Source: Methylotetracoccus oryzae | GTDB taxonomy: Bacteria; Pseudomonadota; Gammaproteobacteria; Methylococcales; Methylococcaceae | NCBI RefSeq assembly: GCF_006175985.1 | Contig: NZ_SRSH01000019.1 | Coordinates: forward strand, 42,086-106,085 | Length of the DNA: 64,000 bases | Direction: 5' to 3' | Shown here: piece by piece, positions 1 to 8,104 of the stretch | Layout: each line of letters begins with the position of its first letter | How positions within the stretch are numbered: the first letter of the stretch is position 1 | The notes under the pieces: model-generated | Database searches by the model: none | The model's input: only the letters and a program-made list of their open reading frames with translations | What the model was told of the DNA's origin: nothing | Translations under genes and position numbers: made by a program

Positions 1-703
1 GGGTTATGTCTTGATCAATGGCGATGGTGGCAACGGTCGACACCGCTTTCCTAAGTGAAACGTCGCATGCTTGATGTGACGCGATGCCTAGATCATCGAG
101 GTACGAGATGAATGCCCGAAGGTATATGGTCTTGGGGTTGTTCCGAGCCTGACGAACAGCGTTGAAAGCAGGTTCGATCGGCAGTTCATCAAAACGGAAA
201 GCTCGGGCCCTTTCAGCAAGCTCCCCAACAAGAATGTCAATGCTGGGGGCCCATGACCATCCGATAGCCCCTTCGGGGGTTATTGGATCAAGGACATGTT
301 CTCGATTTCCTTCCCATCGGCCTTCTGAGCTCGGATTCGCGGCTGCTCGCAGAAGGTTATTGATGGAGAACATTTGGGTCACCACCTGTGGCGGGACGCT
401 GGAGAAAAATTGCTCAAGACATCGTTGAAGCTCGACCGCCTTTTTAGCGATTTCCTCAGCCTTCCTTTCAGCCCGGTCAGCAGCCTTGCGGAAAGGCATG
501 AAGTCGCGTAACGCGAGGCTTGCGGCTCTCACCATGCGACGTTTTGTGTTGTCATCGAGCGTGGTGAATGCCTCAGTCAACCGCGGGTCGTTGTTGATCC
601 GCTGTTCAGCGAGGGTCCCATATTTGCCTGTGCTCTCTAGCTCGCGCCGCTTACGCACGAGCAGGCGCACGAATGCAACGAATCGCCGTTCTTCCCGGTT
701 CAA
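1..703 (-). CDS. Hypothetical protein of integrative element, 3' end outside window
   Basis: The reverse frame whose codons begin at plus positions 2 mod 3 is open from about 811 to the left edge, roughly 270 codons without a stop. No ATG lies near its beginning. TTG at 703 is the best start because it has a GGGGG-rich stretch just upstream and begins a protein-like stretch (Asn-Arg-Glu-Glu-Arg-Arg-Phe); GTG codons at 670 and 658 are alternatives. The predicted product is soluble and charged, with an Arg/Lys/Glu-rich helical segment about 100 residues in and no signal peptide. I do not recognise the family. It follows the small gene at 807-1037 and the integrase in the same direction, so it is probably cargo or a control gene of the integrated element. 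The C-terminus lies beyond position 1. Confidence 0.6.
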   Translation of the reverse strand, partial: MNREERRFVAFVRLLVRKRRELESTGKYGTLAEQRINNDPRLTEAFTTLDDNTKRRMVRAASLALRDFMPFRKAADRAERKAEEIAKKAVELQRCLEQFFSSVPPQVVTQMFSINNLLRAAANPSSEGRWEGNREHVLDPITPEGAIGWSWAPSIDILVGELAERARAFRFDELPIEPAFNAVRQARNNPKTIYLRAFISYLDDLGIASHQACDVSLRKAVSTVATIAIDQDIT

Positions 704-806
704 AAGCGCCCCCGATGACGAATCCCGAAAGATGGGAAGCCGCCCGGCCGGTTTCGGGTGTCCCGGCTTTCGCCCCGTCGAGCTAGGGCGGCTTGTCTGG
801 GCTGGG

Positions 807-1037
807 TCAGTTCAGGGCGCGTAACTCATCCGAGGCGGTGTGCAGGCCTACCATTGACGGGTCATTGTCGATCAGGTCGAGCCCTTGTCGCGCCAATGCG
901 TCGACGGCAAGGCTGAGCATGCGCGAACGGTTACCCTCCGCGCCTTGGCCTTCGTGACTCAATGTCTGGATGGCCCCGAGAATGCGCGCCAGCGCCTCCA
1001 GGGTGTCGCTGTCGGTGGTAATGTCGTGAGTAGCCAT
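807..1037 (-). CDS. Small hypothetical protein, 76 aa
   Basis: Short acidic, helix-rich protein without signal peptide, membrane segment or cysteines. The ATG at 1037 has an AGGTG ribosome-binding site about six bases upstream. It lies between the integrase and the partial gene at the left edge, all on the same strand, so it is probably part of the integrated element's backbone. A small helical protein next to an integrase could be a regulator or excision accessory factor, but it has no recognisable winged-helix motif, so that is only inference. Family unknown. Confidence 0.6.
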   Translation of the reverse strand: MATHDITTDSDTLEALARILGAIQTLSHEGQGAEGNRSRMLSLAVDALARQGLDLIDNDPSMVGLHTASDELRALN

Positions 1038-1109
1038 GATGTCACCTCGTATCAGGTGGGTTGTGGTTAGGGTCGGCTCGACGTGGCTGCGTCGTGTCGG
1101 CCCGCTTTC

Positions 1110-2327
1110 TCAGGCTTGCGCCCGAATTTGGATCACGTCCGCAGACGGCTTCAGCCCGCCCGCCTTCAGCACGTAGTCGGTCACCCGCTGCATGGGTTCG
1201 CGCAAGCGCTCGACGTTCGCCACGATATATCCCGCCGTCACGTCGGCACCGTTCGCGTGGTTCAGCAGCCGCTTGAGCGCATACGCGGGAATGTCCAGGC
1301 TTTCCGCGATGGTTGCGAACGTGCGCCGCAGATCGTGCGGCGTGAACCTGACGCCCGCGCTCTTTTCGATCGACGCTTGTGCGTAGCGGAAATTTGAGAC
1401 TCGCCGCCCAGCCGTGTCCGCGAACACATAGGCGGATGTCGCCGCGGCCTTGCGCCGGGTCAGCATGGCGGCCAGATAGTCGCTCAGCGGAAGGGTGTGG
1501 TCTTGGTGGTTCTTCGGGTCGAGTACGGTGAACGTGCGGCCCGTCAGGTCTACCGTGTGCCATGTCAGATCGAGTGCTTCCTGTCGCCGCAGTCCGGTCA
1601 GCAGCAAGAACATGAAGTAGTCGCGGTGATCCTCAGACGGTAGCGCCATGACGGCAGCGGTCCAGGCTTCCAGTTCGTGCGGCTTGATGACGGTCTGACG
1701 TCGATCCACCCGGAACCATGCCTTCTTCATGGCTCGCGTCGCGGCGTTGTCGATGATGATCGGCTTGCCGTGTTCGTCTAAGTGGTTGTCGATCGCGTGA
1801 TTCAGGATGGCCCGCAGGTAGCGCATGGCCAGGTTAGCCCGCGCCTCACTGTGGGCCTCTCCGTAGGTCTTGTGCCGCTTGCTGATCATGTCCGGCGTGA
1901 GACTGGTCAGCGGCTTGTCGGTCCACTCTCGATAGACCTCCTTTGCGCAGCGTCGGATGTCGAACACGGTTTGCGGCTTGAGTGTGCGCCGCCCGATGTA
2001 TTCCTCGATCGTCAGGCCTAGCGTCTTGGCTGCCAGCTTCTCGCGTTTCTTCTCGGTGACCGGTGACCGACCCGCCGCGATGGTGCCGTTGACCTCAGCG
2101 GCACGGCTGCGCGCCTGCTCCGGGGTCATGGCAGGGTAACGGCCTAGGGTGATGCGCTCAGCCTTGCCCTTGACCTTGCGACGTACACAGAAGGTCATGG
2201 TCCCGGTGCTAGTCACGCGCAGTTCGAGCCCCGTAACTTTGGTGTCTTGGTAGGTGGCGCGCTGGCCAGCAAAGGGCAGGGGCAGCGCCTCGATAGCGCG
2301 CTTCGTGAAGTTCAGATCGTTCGACAT
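1110..2327 (-). CDS. Tyrosine-type site-specific integrase
   Basis: Integrase of the phage P4/DUF4102-like type that recombines an integrative element into a tRNA gene. The N-terminal arm-binding domain (about residues 1-90) has the usual glycine/arginine-rich pattern ending in a LGRYP-A-T-EQAR-like motif, followed by a SAM-like core-binding domain and a C-terminal catalytic domain. Visible catalytic residues are the arginine in TGLRRQEAL, the HDLRRTFAT box (H-x-x-R), the histidine in LLNHA and the nucleophile tyrosine in AGYI. I chose ATG 2327, preceded by GGAG about eight bases upstream, over an in-frame ATG at 2351 that falls in a tandem repeat. The length (405 aa) is normal. It sits immediately inside the tRNA-Phe fragment, as expected for the integrase at an element end. 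Confidence 0.93.
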   Translation of the reverse strand: MSNDLNFTKRAIEALPLPFAGQRATYQDTKVTGLELRVTSTGTMTFCVRRKVKGKAERITLGRYPAMTPEQARSRAAEVNGTIAAGRSPVTEKKREKLAAKTLGLTIEEYIGRRTLKPQTVFDIRRCAKEVYREWTDKPLTSLTPDMISKRHKTYGEAHSEARANLAMRYLRAILNHAIDNHLDEHGKPIIIDNAATRAMKKAWFRVDRRQTVIKPHELEAWTAAVMALPSEDHRDYFMFLLLTGLRRQEALDLTWHTVDLTGRTFTVLDPKNHQDHTLPLSDYLAAMLTRRKAAATSAYVFADTAGRRVSNFRYAQASIEKSAGVRFTPHDLRRTFATIAESLDIPAYALKRLLNHANGADVTAGYIVANVERLREPMQRVTDYVLKAGGLKPSADVIQIRAQA

Positions 2328-2340
2328 TAGGACTTCTCCG

Positions 2341-2362
2341 CTCGGGGTCACCTCGGGGTCAC
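2341..2362. repeat. Tandem 11-bp direct repeat upstream of the integrase gene
   Basis: CTCGGGGTCAC occurs twice head to tail (2341-2351 and 2352-2362), directly upstream of the integrase start and between it and the tRNA fragment. Repeats at this position often serve as arm-type integrase sites or operator sites; no binding is shown here. Confidence 0.6.
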
Positions 2363-2470
2363 CGCGTGGGTGAATTTCGGGCGACGTTCGTAAACGAAGA
2401 ATAATCCTAAGTCACAGATTCATCAATGCTTGTATGCGATTGTGAACTTACGTAAACCTCTGGGAAAAGA

Positions 2471-2516
2471 ACTGAAAATCCCCGTGTCGGCGGTTCGATT
2501 CCGTCCCTGGCCACCA
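2471..2516 (+). other. 3' fragment of tRNA-Phe gene (integration attachment site)
   Basis: The segment begins in the anticodon arm (loop CTGAAAA with anticodon GAA), continues with CCCCGTGTC, the T-arm box GGTTCGATTCC and an acceptor end CTGGCCACCA. The 5' half of a tRNA is absent: upstream sequence does not pair with the anticodon or acceptor stems. This is the duplicated tRNA 3' end left where an integrative element inserted. The element lies to the left (integrase side), so the intact tRNA-Phe is predicted at the other element end, outside the window. The tRNA's own terminator follows immediately. Confidence 0.85.
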
Positions 2517-2523
2517 AGGAATT

Positions 2524-2558
2524 AAAAGCTTACCAACATCCGTTGGTAAGCTTTTTTT
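2524..2558 (+). terminator. Strong intrinsic terminator of the tRNA-Phe unit
   Basis: A perfect 12-bp stem (2526-2537 with 2542-2553) closes a four-base ATCC loop and is followed by a T-run continuing to 2558. It lies eight bases after the tRNA CCA end and is a textbook Rho-independent terminator. Confidence 0.93.
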
Positions 2559-2639
2559 ATTGGTAGCCCCATGGTAGACCTTTGGGATGCATCAGGCACC
2601 CAGAATCGTCGAACCTGTCGTGGAGATCTCGCCGACGAA

Positions 2640-3300
2640 CAACGCCTCCGCAACCACCTATTTCCCGAGCAAACCGGAAGTGTCTTGAGCGGGCTTTCGG
2701 CAACCTGCCTTAAATCCAGGCGCTCACAAATGGCCGGCCGGTAGCTTGGCAGCTTCTTGAAGGGACGTTGGTTGAACCGGACCAGTAACGCGGCAATGGC
2801 CTAACTCAACTTCCCCGAGCGAAAAGAAGCGGCAGTGCCGCAGTCGCGCGAGAATCCAGCGCTCGACGAGTTGCACAACGACCGTGTCCTGTTCTTGTCA
2901 TGGGGATGATAAGGCCGTTGCGGCAGGATCGCGGCGCCGTGTTGACGGGCGCAGTCCTGCGCCATCCCGCTGACCCCCGACTCATAAAGGCCCGGTCAGG
3001 TGATCAGCGCCTTGGGATTATCGGGGATCACCAGTCCGGGTACGCCGCCCAATGCGTGACCCGCGTGCAGCGCTTTGCTCAGCGCGGACAACCAGTCGCC
3101 CGGGGTTTCCGGCGCCGTCGCGCAGGCGAAGGTGTAGTTCGAGGCCCCCGATACCGCGACGAAGAGATGGGCCGGGCGAATCTCCCCGGTAACTCGGTCG
3201 ATTACCGGCACGGTCCGTCCGGCGTAATGGATGAAGAGCTTCTCACCGGCCCAGTGCGTCTGTCGCATCGAGCGTTTCACGCTTGCCGCATAGCCGTGTT
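2640..3300 (-). pseudogene. IS21-family transposase IstA remnant
   Basis: Reverse-strand translation of 2996-3280 gives a clear piece of the IstA DDE (rve) core: T-H-W-A-G-E-K-L-F-I-H-Y-A-G, an ASNYTFACAT stretch and a V-I-P-D-N-P-K-A-L end. After a stop at about 2996 the similarity resumes in shifted frames down to about 2640 (segments reading [15 protein letters not shown], then [18 protein letters not shown], then [19 protein letters not shown]), with an internal TAG. The N-terminal helix-turn-helix part and the partner gene istB are missing. It is a decayed insertion sequence; family assignment rests on the characteristic order of these motifs. Confidence 0.75.
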
Positions 3301-3633
3301 AGCGATGCCAGATCACGGAACCCCGTCGAAATCGGTCACGATCCGCCGAATTCAAGGGTCACCTTCAGCCGGAACACGCATCCTGGGACTGGCGCTTTCG
3401 GCCAGGTCCGGCCGTTCGGCTGAGGATAGGATCCGTCATTCAAACGACCGCAGCACTCCGAGAGGAGCCATTGGAACCCTGCACCCGCAAGCAATTGCTA
3501 CTGGGCATGAGCGGACATCTCCCTTTGCCTAAGACCGCCCCATTCAAAAATGGCAGCTCTCTCAGACGCCAGGCGTGCAGCCTAAACCATCGGCCGTGCG
3601 TGCACGCGGGCTCGCACAACCGATGACATCTGC

Positions 3634-3717
3634 TCGACATCGAGAGGGGGATCGTTGAGAGAGATCGCCGCCGCCGAGGGCATGGACCGCGGGCAAGTCA
3701 GCCGGATTGCTCGGTAG
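3634..3717 (+). pseudogene. Fragment of a recombinase-type helix-turn-helix region
   Basis: A short frame reads L-R-E-I-A-A-A-E-G-M-D-R-G-Q-V-S-R-I-A-R before TAG at 3715. This resembles the C-terminal helix-turn-helix found after the catalytic domain of some resolvase-type recombinases (R-E-I-A-x-x-E-G-x-x-x-x-Y-V-S-R). No catalytic part is present. It lies between an IS21 remnant and an IS5 element, consistent with mobile-DNA debris. Short, so the assignment is tentative. Confidence 0.35.
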
Positions 3718-3869
3718 GCTTGGGCGGGGTCACTCGTGGTGAAGGTGCTTCCGGCACGCTAAGATGCTCCTCCACGGAACTTTCTCAGTTTCGAGGCACG
3801 GCAGCAAACTAGGTTCTGTTGACATTTTGCGGTGAGGGGTGGATTTTCCGCTGCTTTTTGGGGCGCGGC

Positions 3870-4211
3870 ATGAATCGATCAGTGCTTACGGATGAGCAGC
3901 GGGGCCTGATCTTGCCTTTTCTGACGGCGCACTCACGGGTCTACGTGGGAGCACAGGCCGCATGTCGTCGTTTTCTCGATGCCGTCCTTTGGATTCTCAG
4001 CAGCGGCGCTCAGTGGCGCTTCCTACCGCGCGATCTGGGCGCCTGGAACAGTATGTTCACGCGCTTCGCCCGGTGGTGTCAGCGCGGAGTGTCGGCGGAC
4101 CTGCAGGCCCATGTGGCGACTGAGCCTGACCTGCAAGAAGTACTGATCGACAGCACTATTGCGCGCGCATGCTTGCGCGGCAGGTGCCCGCGGCAGTGCC
4201 GCCGAGGATGA
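3870..4211 (+). CDS. IS5-family transposase, N-terminal frame (orfA)
   Basis: Encodes the DUF4096-type N-terminal part of the transposase: start region L-T-D-E-Q-R-G-L-I-L-P-F, then A-V-L-W-I-L-S-S-G-A-Q-W-R-F-L-P and W-N-S-M-F-T-R-F-A-R-W. It reaches the first catalytic aspartate in V-L-I-D-S-T-I and then runs out of frame. The ATG at 3870 is chosen because translation there begins with the family-typical MNRSVL; an upstream non-ATG start at 3819 would only add unrelated residues. The rest of the DDE domain continues in the frame beginning near 4159. Confidence 0.8.
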   Translation: MNRSVLTDEQRGLILPFLTAHSRVYVGAQAACRRFLDAVLWILSSGAQWRFLPRDLGAWNSMFTRFARWCQRGVSADLQAHVATEPDLQEVLIDSTIARACLRGRCPRQCRRG

Positions 4212-4623
4212 GGTCTTGGGACGCTCCCGCGGGGGCTTCATGACCAAAATCCACGCCCTGACGGATGCCTTGGGTCATCCCCTGAAATTCATCCTCACGG
4301 GTGGACAAGCCTCGGACATCGGCCAGGCCGACCACCTGTTGGAGGGGATCGACGCTGACGCCGTGCTCGGCGACAAGGGCTACGATGCCGATCGGTTCGT
4401 GCAGACACTCGCGGCTCGCGGTGTCATCGCGGTCACCCCGCCGCGTGCCCACCGCAACGACCCACATCCATGTGACTGGCACATCTACAAGGAAACGCAT
4501 CTGATTGAATGTTTCTTCGGCAAGATCAAGCACTACCGGCGAGTGTTCTCCCGCTTCGAGAAAACTGCGTGCCATTTCATGGGCTTTCTGCACCATGTGG
4601 CTACCCTTGTCTGGACGCAGTAA
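4159..4623 (+). CDS. IS5-family transposase, C-terminal frame (orfB)
   Basis: Carries the rest of the DDE_Tnp_1 core: R-A-H-A-C-A-A-G-A-R-G directly after the first catalytic Asp region, S-R-G-G-F-M-T-K-I-H-A, the second aspartate in V-L-G-D-K-G-Y-D-A-D, and the Y-K-E-T-H-L-I-E-C-F-F-G-K-I-K-H glutamate region. It overlaps orfA in a frame shifted by +1 relative to orfA. Some IS427-group elements make the full protein by programmed frameshifting, but no obvious slippery run lies at the junction (about 4157-4163). A small deletion that inactivated a single gene is therefore equally possible. Confidence 0.8.
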   Translation: MRAHACAAGARGSAAEDEVLGRSRGGFMTKIHALTDALGHPLKFILTGGQASDIGQADHLLEGIDADAVLGDKGYDADRFVQTLAARGVIAVTPPRAHRNDPHPCDWHIYKETHLIECFFGKIKHYRRVFSRFEKTACHFMGFLHHVATLVWTQ

Positions 4624-4810
4624 ATGTCGACAGAACCTGTCCATTGAAACAGCAACTTCACGATTGGACGTGAGCAGATCTGTATTCTTGACTGCGCTGG
4701 TCGATTATGTTCCTCTTAGTTGTCGATTGTTGCTTCTGTGTTTAGTTCTGGTTAACAAAAACTGTACGCGCTGGTCGTAACTGCGAATATCAGAAACATT
4801 GGGAGGACTC

Positions 4811-6286
4811 ATGAATCCCCTTAGCCGCCGATCTTTCGCTACGTTTTGGTTTACTTTGGCAAGTGTAGTGTTTGCAGTTGGTGCAGAGAGTGCCCAGGCG
4901 CAGACGTTCGATTTCGACAATGGCAGTGCTCCCGTGGAGGTCATCATCCCAGCGATCATTCCTATCGTGTTGAACGACGTTTCGGCCGGTGCAAACGATG
5001 CAACGCTGGTCCTTCGAATTACATCCGAGATCGCCGTAGGCTGGTTCGACGCAATTGCACCGTATCACCCAACCGCGCGCGGGATCTATTCTAACCTCCC
5101 GCGTCGCCCGCCCAACGAGAGCCAAAGCAACAGCAATAAGAATATCGCGATGCTGTATGCCTCGCGCCGAATTCTGATGAGCCTGTTGCCGGACCGAGCG
5201 AGTGACTGGGACAACCTGCTGACATCGGTGGGACTAGATCCAAACAACGGCTCACAGAATCTCGCAAGTCCAGTCGGGATTGGTAACGTGGCTGGCAATG
5301 CGGTCGTTGCCTTCCGTGAACACGACGGCATGAACCAACTTGGGGACGAAGGTGGGCGTACCTTTAATCGTTTTCCCTACATGGATTCGACCGGCTTCAA
5401 GCCAGTCAACACCGCCTACGAGATTCTCGATCCGACCAGATGGCAGCCACTGGTGGTTACGCAGGGCAACGGTATCTTCCGCGTACAGCAATACGTCACC
5501 CCACAGCTGGCCCGCACCCGGCCCTACGCGATCGACCCGCGGAATTTCTCTTCGCCCGAGCCCATCGCCAGTCTCCTGAAACGTGGAAAGAATGGCCGCG
5601 ACGCCTACAAGCAGCAAGTCGACGAAGTGCTCGCGATTTCGGCATCGCTTAACGATTACACCAAGGCGCAGGCGGAGTTCTTCGACAACAAATTCCGCAG
5701 CATTGGTTTCGTCGCGCTGTTCGTTGCTGGTGTGAACCAATTCAGTCTTGACGAGCTGGTTCAGTACGACGCGATGCTCAACATGGCAGCATTTGACGGC
5801 GCGATCGTGTCATGGAAGCAGAAGACGCGCTGGAACGCAGTGCGTCCGATGACGGCGGTGCGCCATGTTTACGGTGATCGCACCATTACTGCGTGGGGTG
5901 GTCCGGGCAAAGGCACCCAGCGGCTGCCCGCAAACGAATGGCAAAGCTACCTTCAGACACCTGACCACCCGGAGTATCCTTCCGGGTCAAGCTGCTTTTG
6001 CGCGGCCGAGGCTCAAGCCACTCGACGCCTCCTCGGCAGTGACGAACTCGGCTGGCAAGTCCTCGTACCCAAAGGGCAATCCCGCATCGAGCCGGGCATT
6101 ACGCCGTCACAGGACACAACACTCGTGTTCAACACATGGACAGACTTCGAGAACCAGTGTGCTCAGGCGCGCGTGCTTGGCGGGGTGCACTTCCAGGCCT
6201 CGGTAGCGGCCTCGATCGCAATGTGTAGACCTGCGGGAGACGCAGCCTACGAGTTTATTCAGCGCCATGTCAACGGATTGCCGTGA
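4811..6286 (+). CDS. Secreted vanadium-haloperoxidase-like (PAP2 superfamily) protein
   Basis: The 491-aa product has a Tat-like N-terminus (S-R-R-S-F-A then a hydrophobic stretch ending A-Q-A-Q) and should act in the periplasm. The C-terminal half has the vanadate/phosphate-binding signature of haloperoxidases and acid phosphatases: K-T-R-W-N-A-V-R-P (K-x6-R-P, about 5821-5850), then a P-S-G block at about 5977-5990, then A-R-V-L-G-G-V-H-F. The P-S-G-H histidine that usually acts as acid/base is replaced here by P-S-G-S-S, so haloperoxidase activity is uncertain. ATG 4811 is preferred (GGAGG four bases upstream) over TTG 4799. GC content is visibly below that of the surrounding chromosome and the gene follows an IS element, suggesting acquisition. 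Family call is good; substrate unknown. Confidence 0.75.
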   Translation: MNPLSRRSFATFWFTLASVVFAVGAESAQAQTFDFDNGSAPVEVIIPAIIPIVLNDVSAGANDATLVLRITSEIAVGWFDAIAPYHPTARGIYSNLPRRPPNESQSNSNKNIAMLYASRRILMSLLPDRASDWDNLLTSVGLDPNNGSQNLASPVGIGNVAGNAVVAFREHDGMNQLGDEGGRTFNRFPYMDSTGFKPVNTAYEILDPTRWQPLVVTQGNGIFRVQQYVTPQLARTRPYAIDPRNFSSPEPIASLLKRGKNGRDAYKQQVDEVLAISASLNDYTKAQAEFFDNKFRSIGFVALFVAGVNQFSLDELVQYDAMLNMAAFDGAIVSWKQKTRWNAVRPMTAVRHVYGDRTITAWGGPGKGTQRLPANEWQSYLQTPDHPEYPSGSSCFCAAEAQATRRLLGSDELGWQVLVPKGQSRIEPGITPSQDTTLVFNTWTDFENQCAQARVLGGVHFQASVAASIAMCRPAGDAAYEFIQRHVNGLP

Positions 6287-6512
6287 CTGAGGTGATTCGC
6301 GGCGACGTGCTCATCGCGCTTTACTGGCTGGTGGAGCGACGTGTGCCATACGGGTGTCGCCGCGTATCTTCGGTTCGACAATAATGCGCGATTTGGGTTG
6401 GTCGAGAGAGATGCGATAAAGCGATCAGCCCGGTAATCGTTCCGGGCACTGTTACAAACTCGGATTTGTCGTAAAGCTTGGTACAGTGTCTGCTACCCGG
6501 GGGATTCGTGTG

Positions 6513-7067
6513 ATGCAGCTCCGGCCATTTCTCTTAACCATCCTACTAGCGCTGGCCACAGTTGCCCTCGCAGCAGACAACGCTTGCACACTTGAACTGT
6601 GCGGCAAGTATTTACCTGAGGGCTCGCCGGAGAAGCCCTGTACCTGCTTCGGGCCGCAACTCGGATGCTGCCGCTATCCCAAGGGTTGTGTGTGCGAGCC
6701 GGAGTGCAAACAATTTGGGGACTGTTGCCAAGGTATGGAAGGCGTTTGTGACCATCCTGTGATTTCGTCGATCGAGCAGACGTCCATCGAGCCATCCCTG
6801 AAACGTGCAATCGGCGCCAGATCAACTCGAATAGCGCCGATGAAGGGTCCTCGATTTCTGCTCAGAGGTTACAACCTGGGCGGCACCTGGCTCCAGGTGA
6901 AGCTTGGCTCACGTGTATGCGAGGTATTGGAGCATCGCTCTGATCACATCATTTTTGTGGTGCCCGAGGACTCGCGAACGACCGATATGTTCCAAGTAAT
7001 CGTTGATGGTCGGTCTACCGTACCGATGCCCCTTCCTGTTGCTGTGAAAACTGGCACGCCAAAATAA
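6513..7067 (+). CDS. Secreted Cys-rich protein with somatomedin-B-like cysteine pattern
   Basis: A 184-aa protein with a clear signal peptide (hydrophobic stretch ending A-L-A before A-D-N). Residues about 22-70 hold twelve cysteines; the end of this block reads C-x-C-E-P-E-C-K-Q-F-G-D-C-C-Q, which matches the C-x-C-x3-C-x5-C-C core of somatomedin-B domains, known mainly from animal extracellular proteins. The second half (about 85-184) is cysteine-poor with a predicted beta-rich fold that could be an IPT/TIG-like domain. ATG 6513 has GGGGGA eight bases upstream; the earlier GTG at 6486 would add an unlikely leader. No partner gene is evident; it follows the haloperoxidase-like gene at 226 bp. 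Function unknown. Confidence 0.6.
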   Translation: MQLRPFLLTILLALATVALAADNACTLELCGKYLPEGSPEKPCTCFGPQLGCCRYPKGCVCEPECKQFGDCCQGMEGVCDHPVISSIEQTSIEPSLKRAIGARSTRIAPMKGPRFLLRGYNLGGTWLQVKLGSRVCEVLEHRSDHIIFVVPEDSRTTDMFQVIVDGRSTVPMPLPVAVKTGTPK

Positions 7068-7625
7068 TGTAATCGGGGAACGCGCAACGCAGGTCTGTGG
7101 TGTCCTCGCCGCAAATGCCTTCAGTCGTACCCCGGGTGCCAATTTTGGCTAGTGCAGGCTCACATCCACCAGGATTAGTCTTTGGCACGACGTAGTGGCT
7201 GAAAGGGCAGAGGACTAACGAATCACCACGCGAATCCGGATGACCGCTTCAGTCTGAAACGGGCCATCCGATGTCAGTCTTGTCGACCGACGGCTCTGGG
7301 TCGTGAGCGGCCCGATCTTGCCCAAATGGTTACCTTAGCTCGAACAGAATAGCCAGGATGCGCTCCTCGGTAACCTCAACGAGCAGGAACGGAACCTGAT
7401 CGTGGCACGGCTCCACCATATCCAGCGACTCCTGCACGATGATCTGACCGAACACCGATAGCAACTGGGATCCATCGGCGCCGCCCGGTCGGCTATCGGC
7501 GAAATCCAACAGCGTTCTCGGCGTGCAAGATCCGTGGTCGCCATCAAAGCAGCCAGGCCGGCAGATGTGCTTGTATTGTCACTTAGGCTGGCCTCGTCCT
7601 GTCCACGCTGAAGCCGCGCTTTCAG
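7068..7625. other. Stretch without an intact gene; one possible fragment
   Basis: No open frame here has a plausible start and protein-like composition. One plus-strand segment (about 7334-7456) reads L-E-Q-N-S-Q-D-A-L-L-G-N-L-N-E-Q-E-R and ends at a TAG after D-D-L-T-E-H-R. This looks like the last 35-40 residues of a helical regulator such as a MarR-type protein, but it is too short to assign. The area sits among other gene fragments. Confidence 0.3.
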
Positions 7626-8072
7626 CTACTGCGGAAGCCCAGACGATAAGGACAACGACGTGAGGAAGCTCTCGAAGTTGCTGGCGGAAAGGTCGGTCTG
7701 CAGCTGCACCCGGATCCGTGTCCGGGTCATCGGCGACAGGCCGAAGTGGGCGATGCCCTTTTCGATCCGCTCCGCGGCGCGATCGCGCAGGGTGATCCAC
7801 GGGAGCCAGTAGGCCTTCTCCTCACGAATCACCGGCGGACCGCCGACCATCAGGTGCTGCGTAACCTGTTCCTGCGCGAACCAGAACTCCGCCCAGGCTT
7901 CGCAGAGCATCGCAAAACTCATCAAATCGACCTCGCACAACAGCTTGGCGTCCGCCATCTTCGGTGCCAGGTAAGTCGTCGCCCCTGCGGAATGGCTGGA
8001 AGCCGCATGGCCGACTGCACGCGACGTTCGCAGACTACCACCCGACTCCTTGACACCAGGAACTGATAGCAA
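7626..8072 (-). pseudogene. Phage terminase small subunit (P27-like) remnant
   Basis: The C-terminal two thirds match the pattern of P27-family phage terminase small subunits, which recognise phage DNA for packaging: a helical A-K-L-L-C-E-V region, then A-A-E-R-I-E-K-G-I-A-H-F-G-L-S-P and T-R-T-R-I. The N-terminal 40 residues do not look like the family, which usually has a helix-turn-helix there, so the 5' end seems replaced or lost. No large terminase, portal or capsid gene lies nearby. I read it as a prophage remnant in the scrap region. The first possible ATG is at 8072; the true original start cannot be told. Confidence 0.5.
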
Positions 8073-8104
8073 AACGCTACCGCAACGGTATACAGGACAG
8101 ACCT

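Larger units (their letters stand above)
3811..4638 (+). mobile_element. IS5-family insertion sequence (two-frame transposase, IS427-like)
   Basis: Terminal inverted repeats of 17 bp with one mismatch are visible: left end at 3811-3827 starting AGGTTCTGT, right end at 4622-4638. Between them lie two overlapping transposase frames and no cargo. The total of about 830 bp is usual for IS5/IS427-group elements. I see no convincing target-site duplication: the bases flanking the two ends differ, which could mean later rearrangement or that the true ends differ by a base or two. Confidence 0.88.

Noticed and set aside
2900..3532. Plus-strand 210-codon frame
   Set aside because: It is antisense to the IstA remnant and has no family features.
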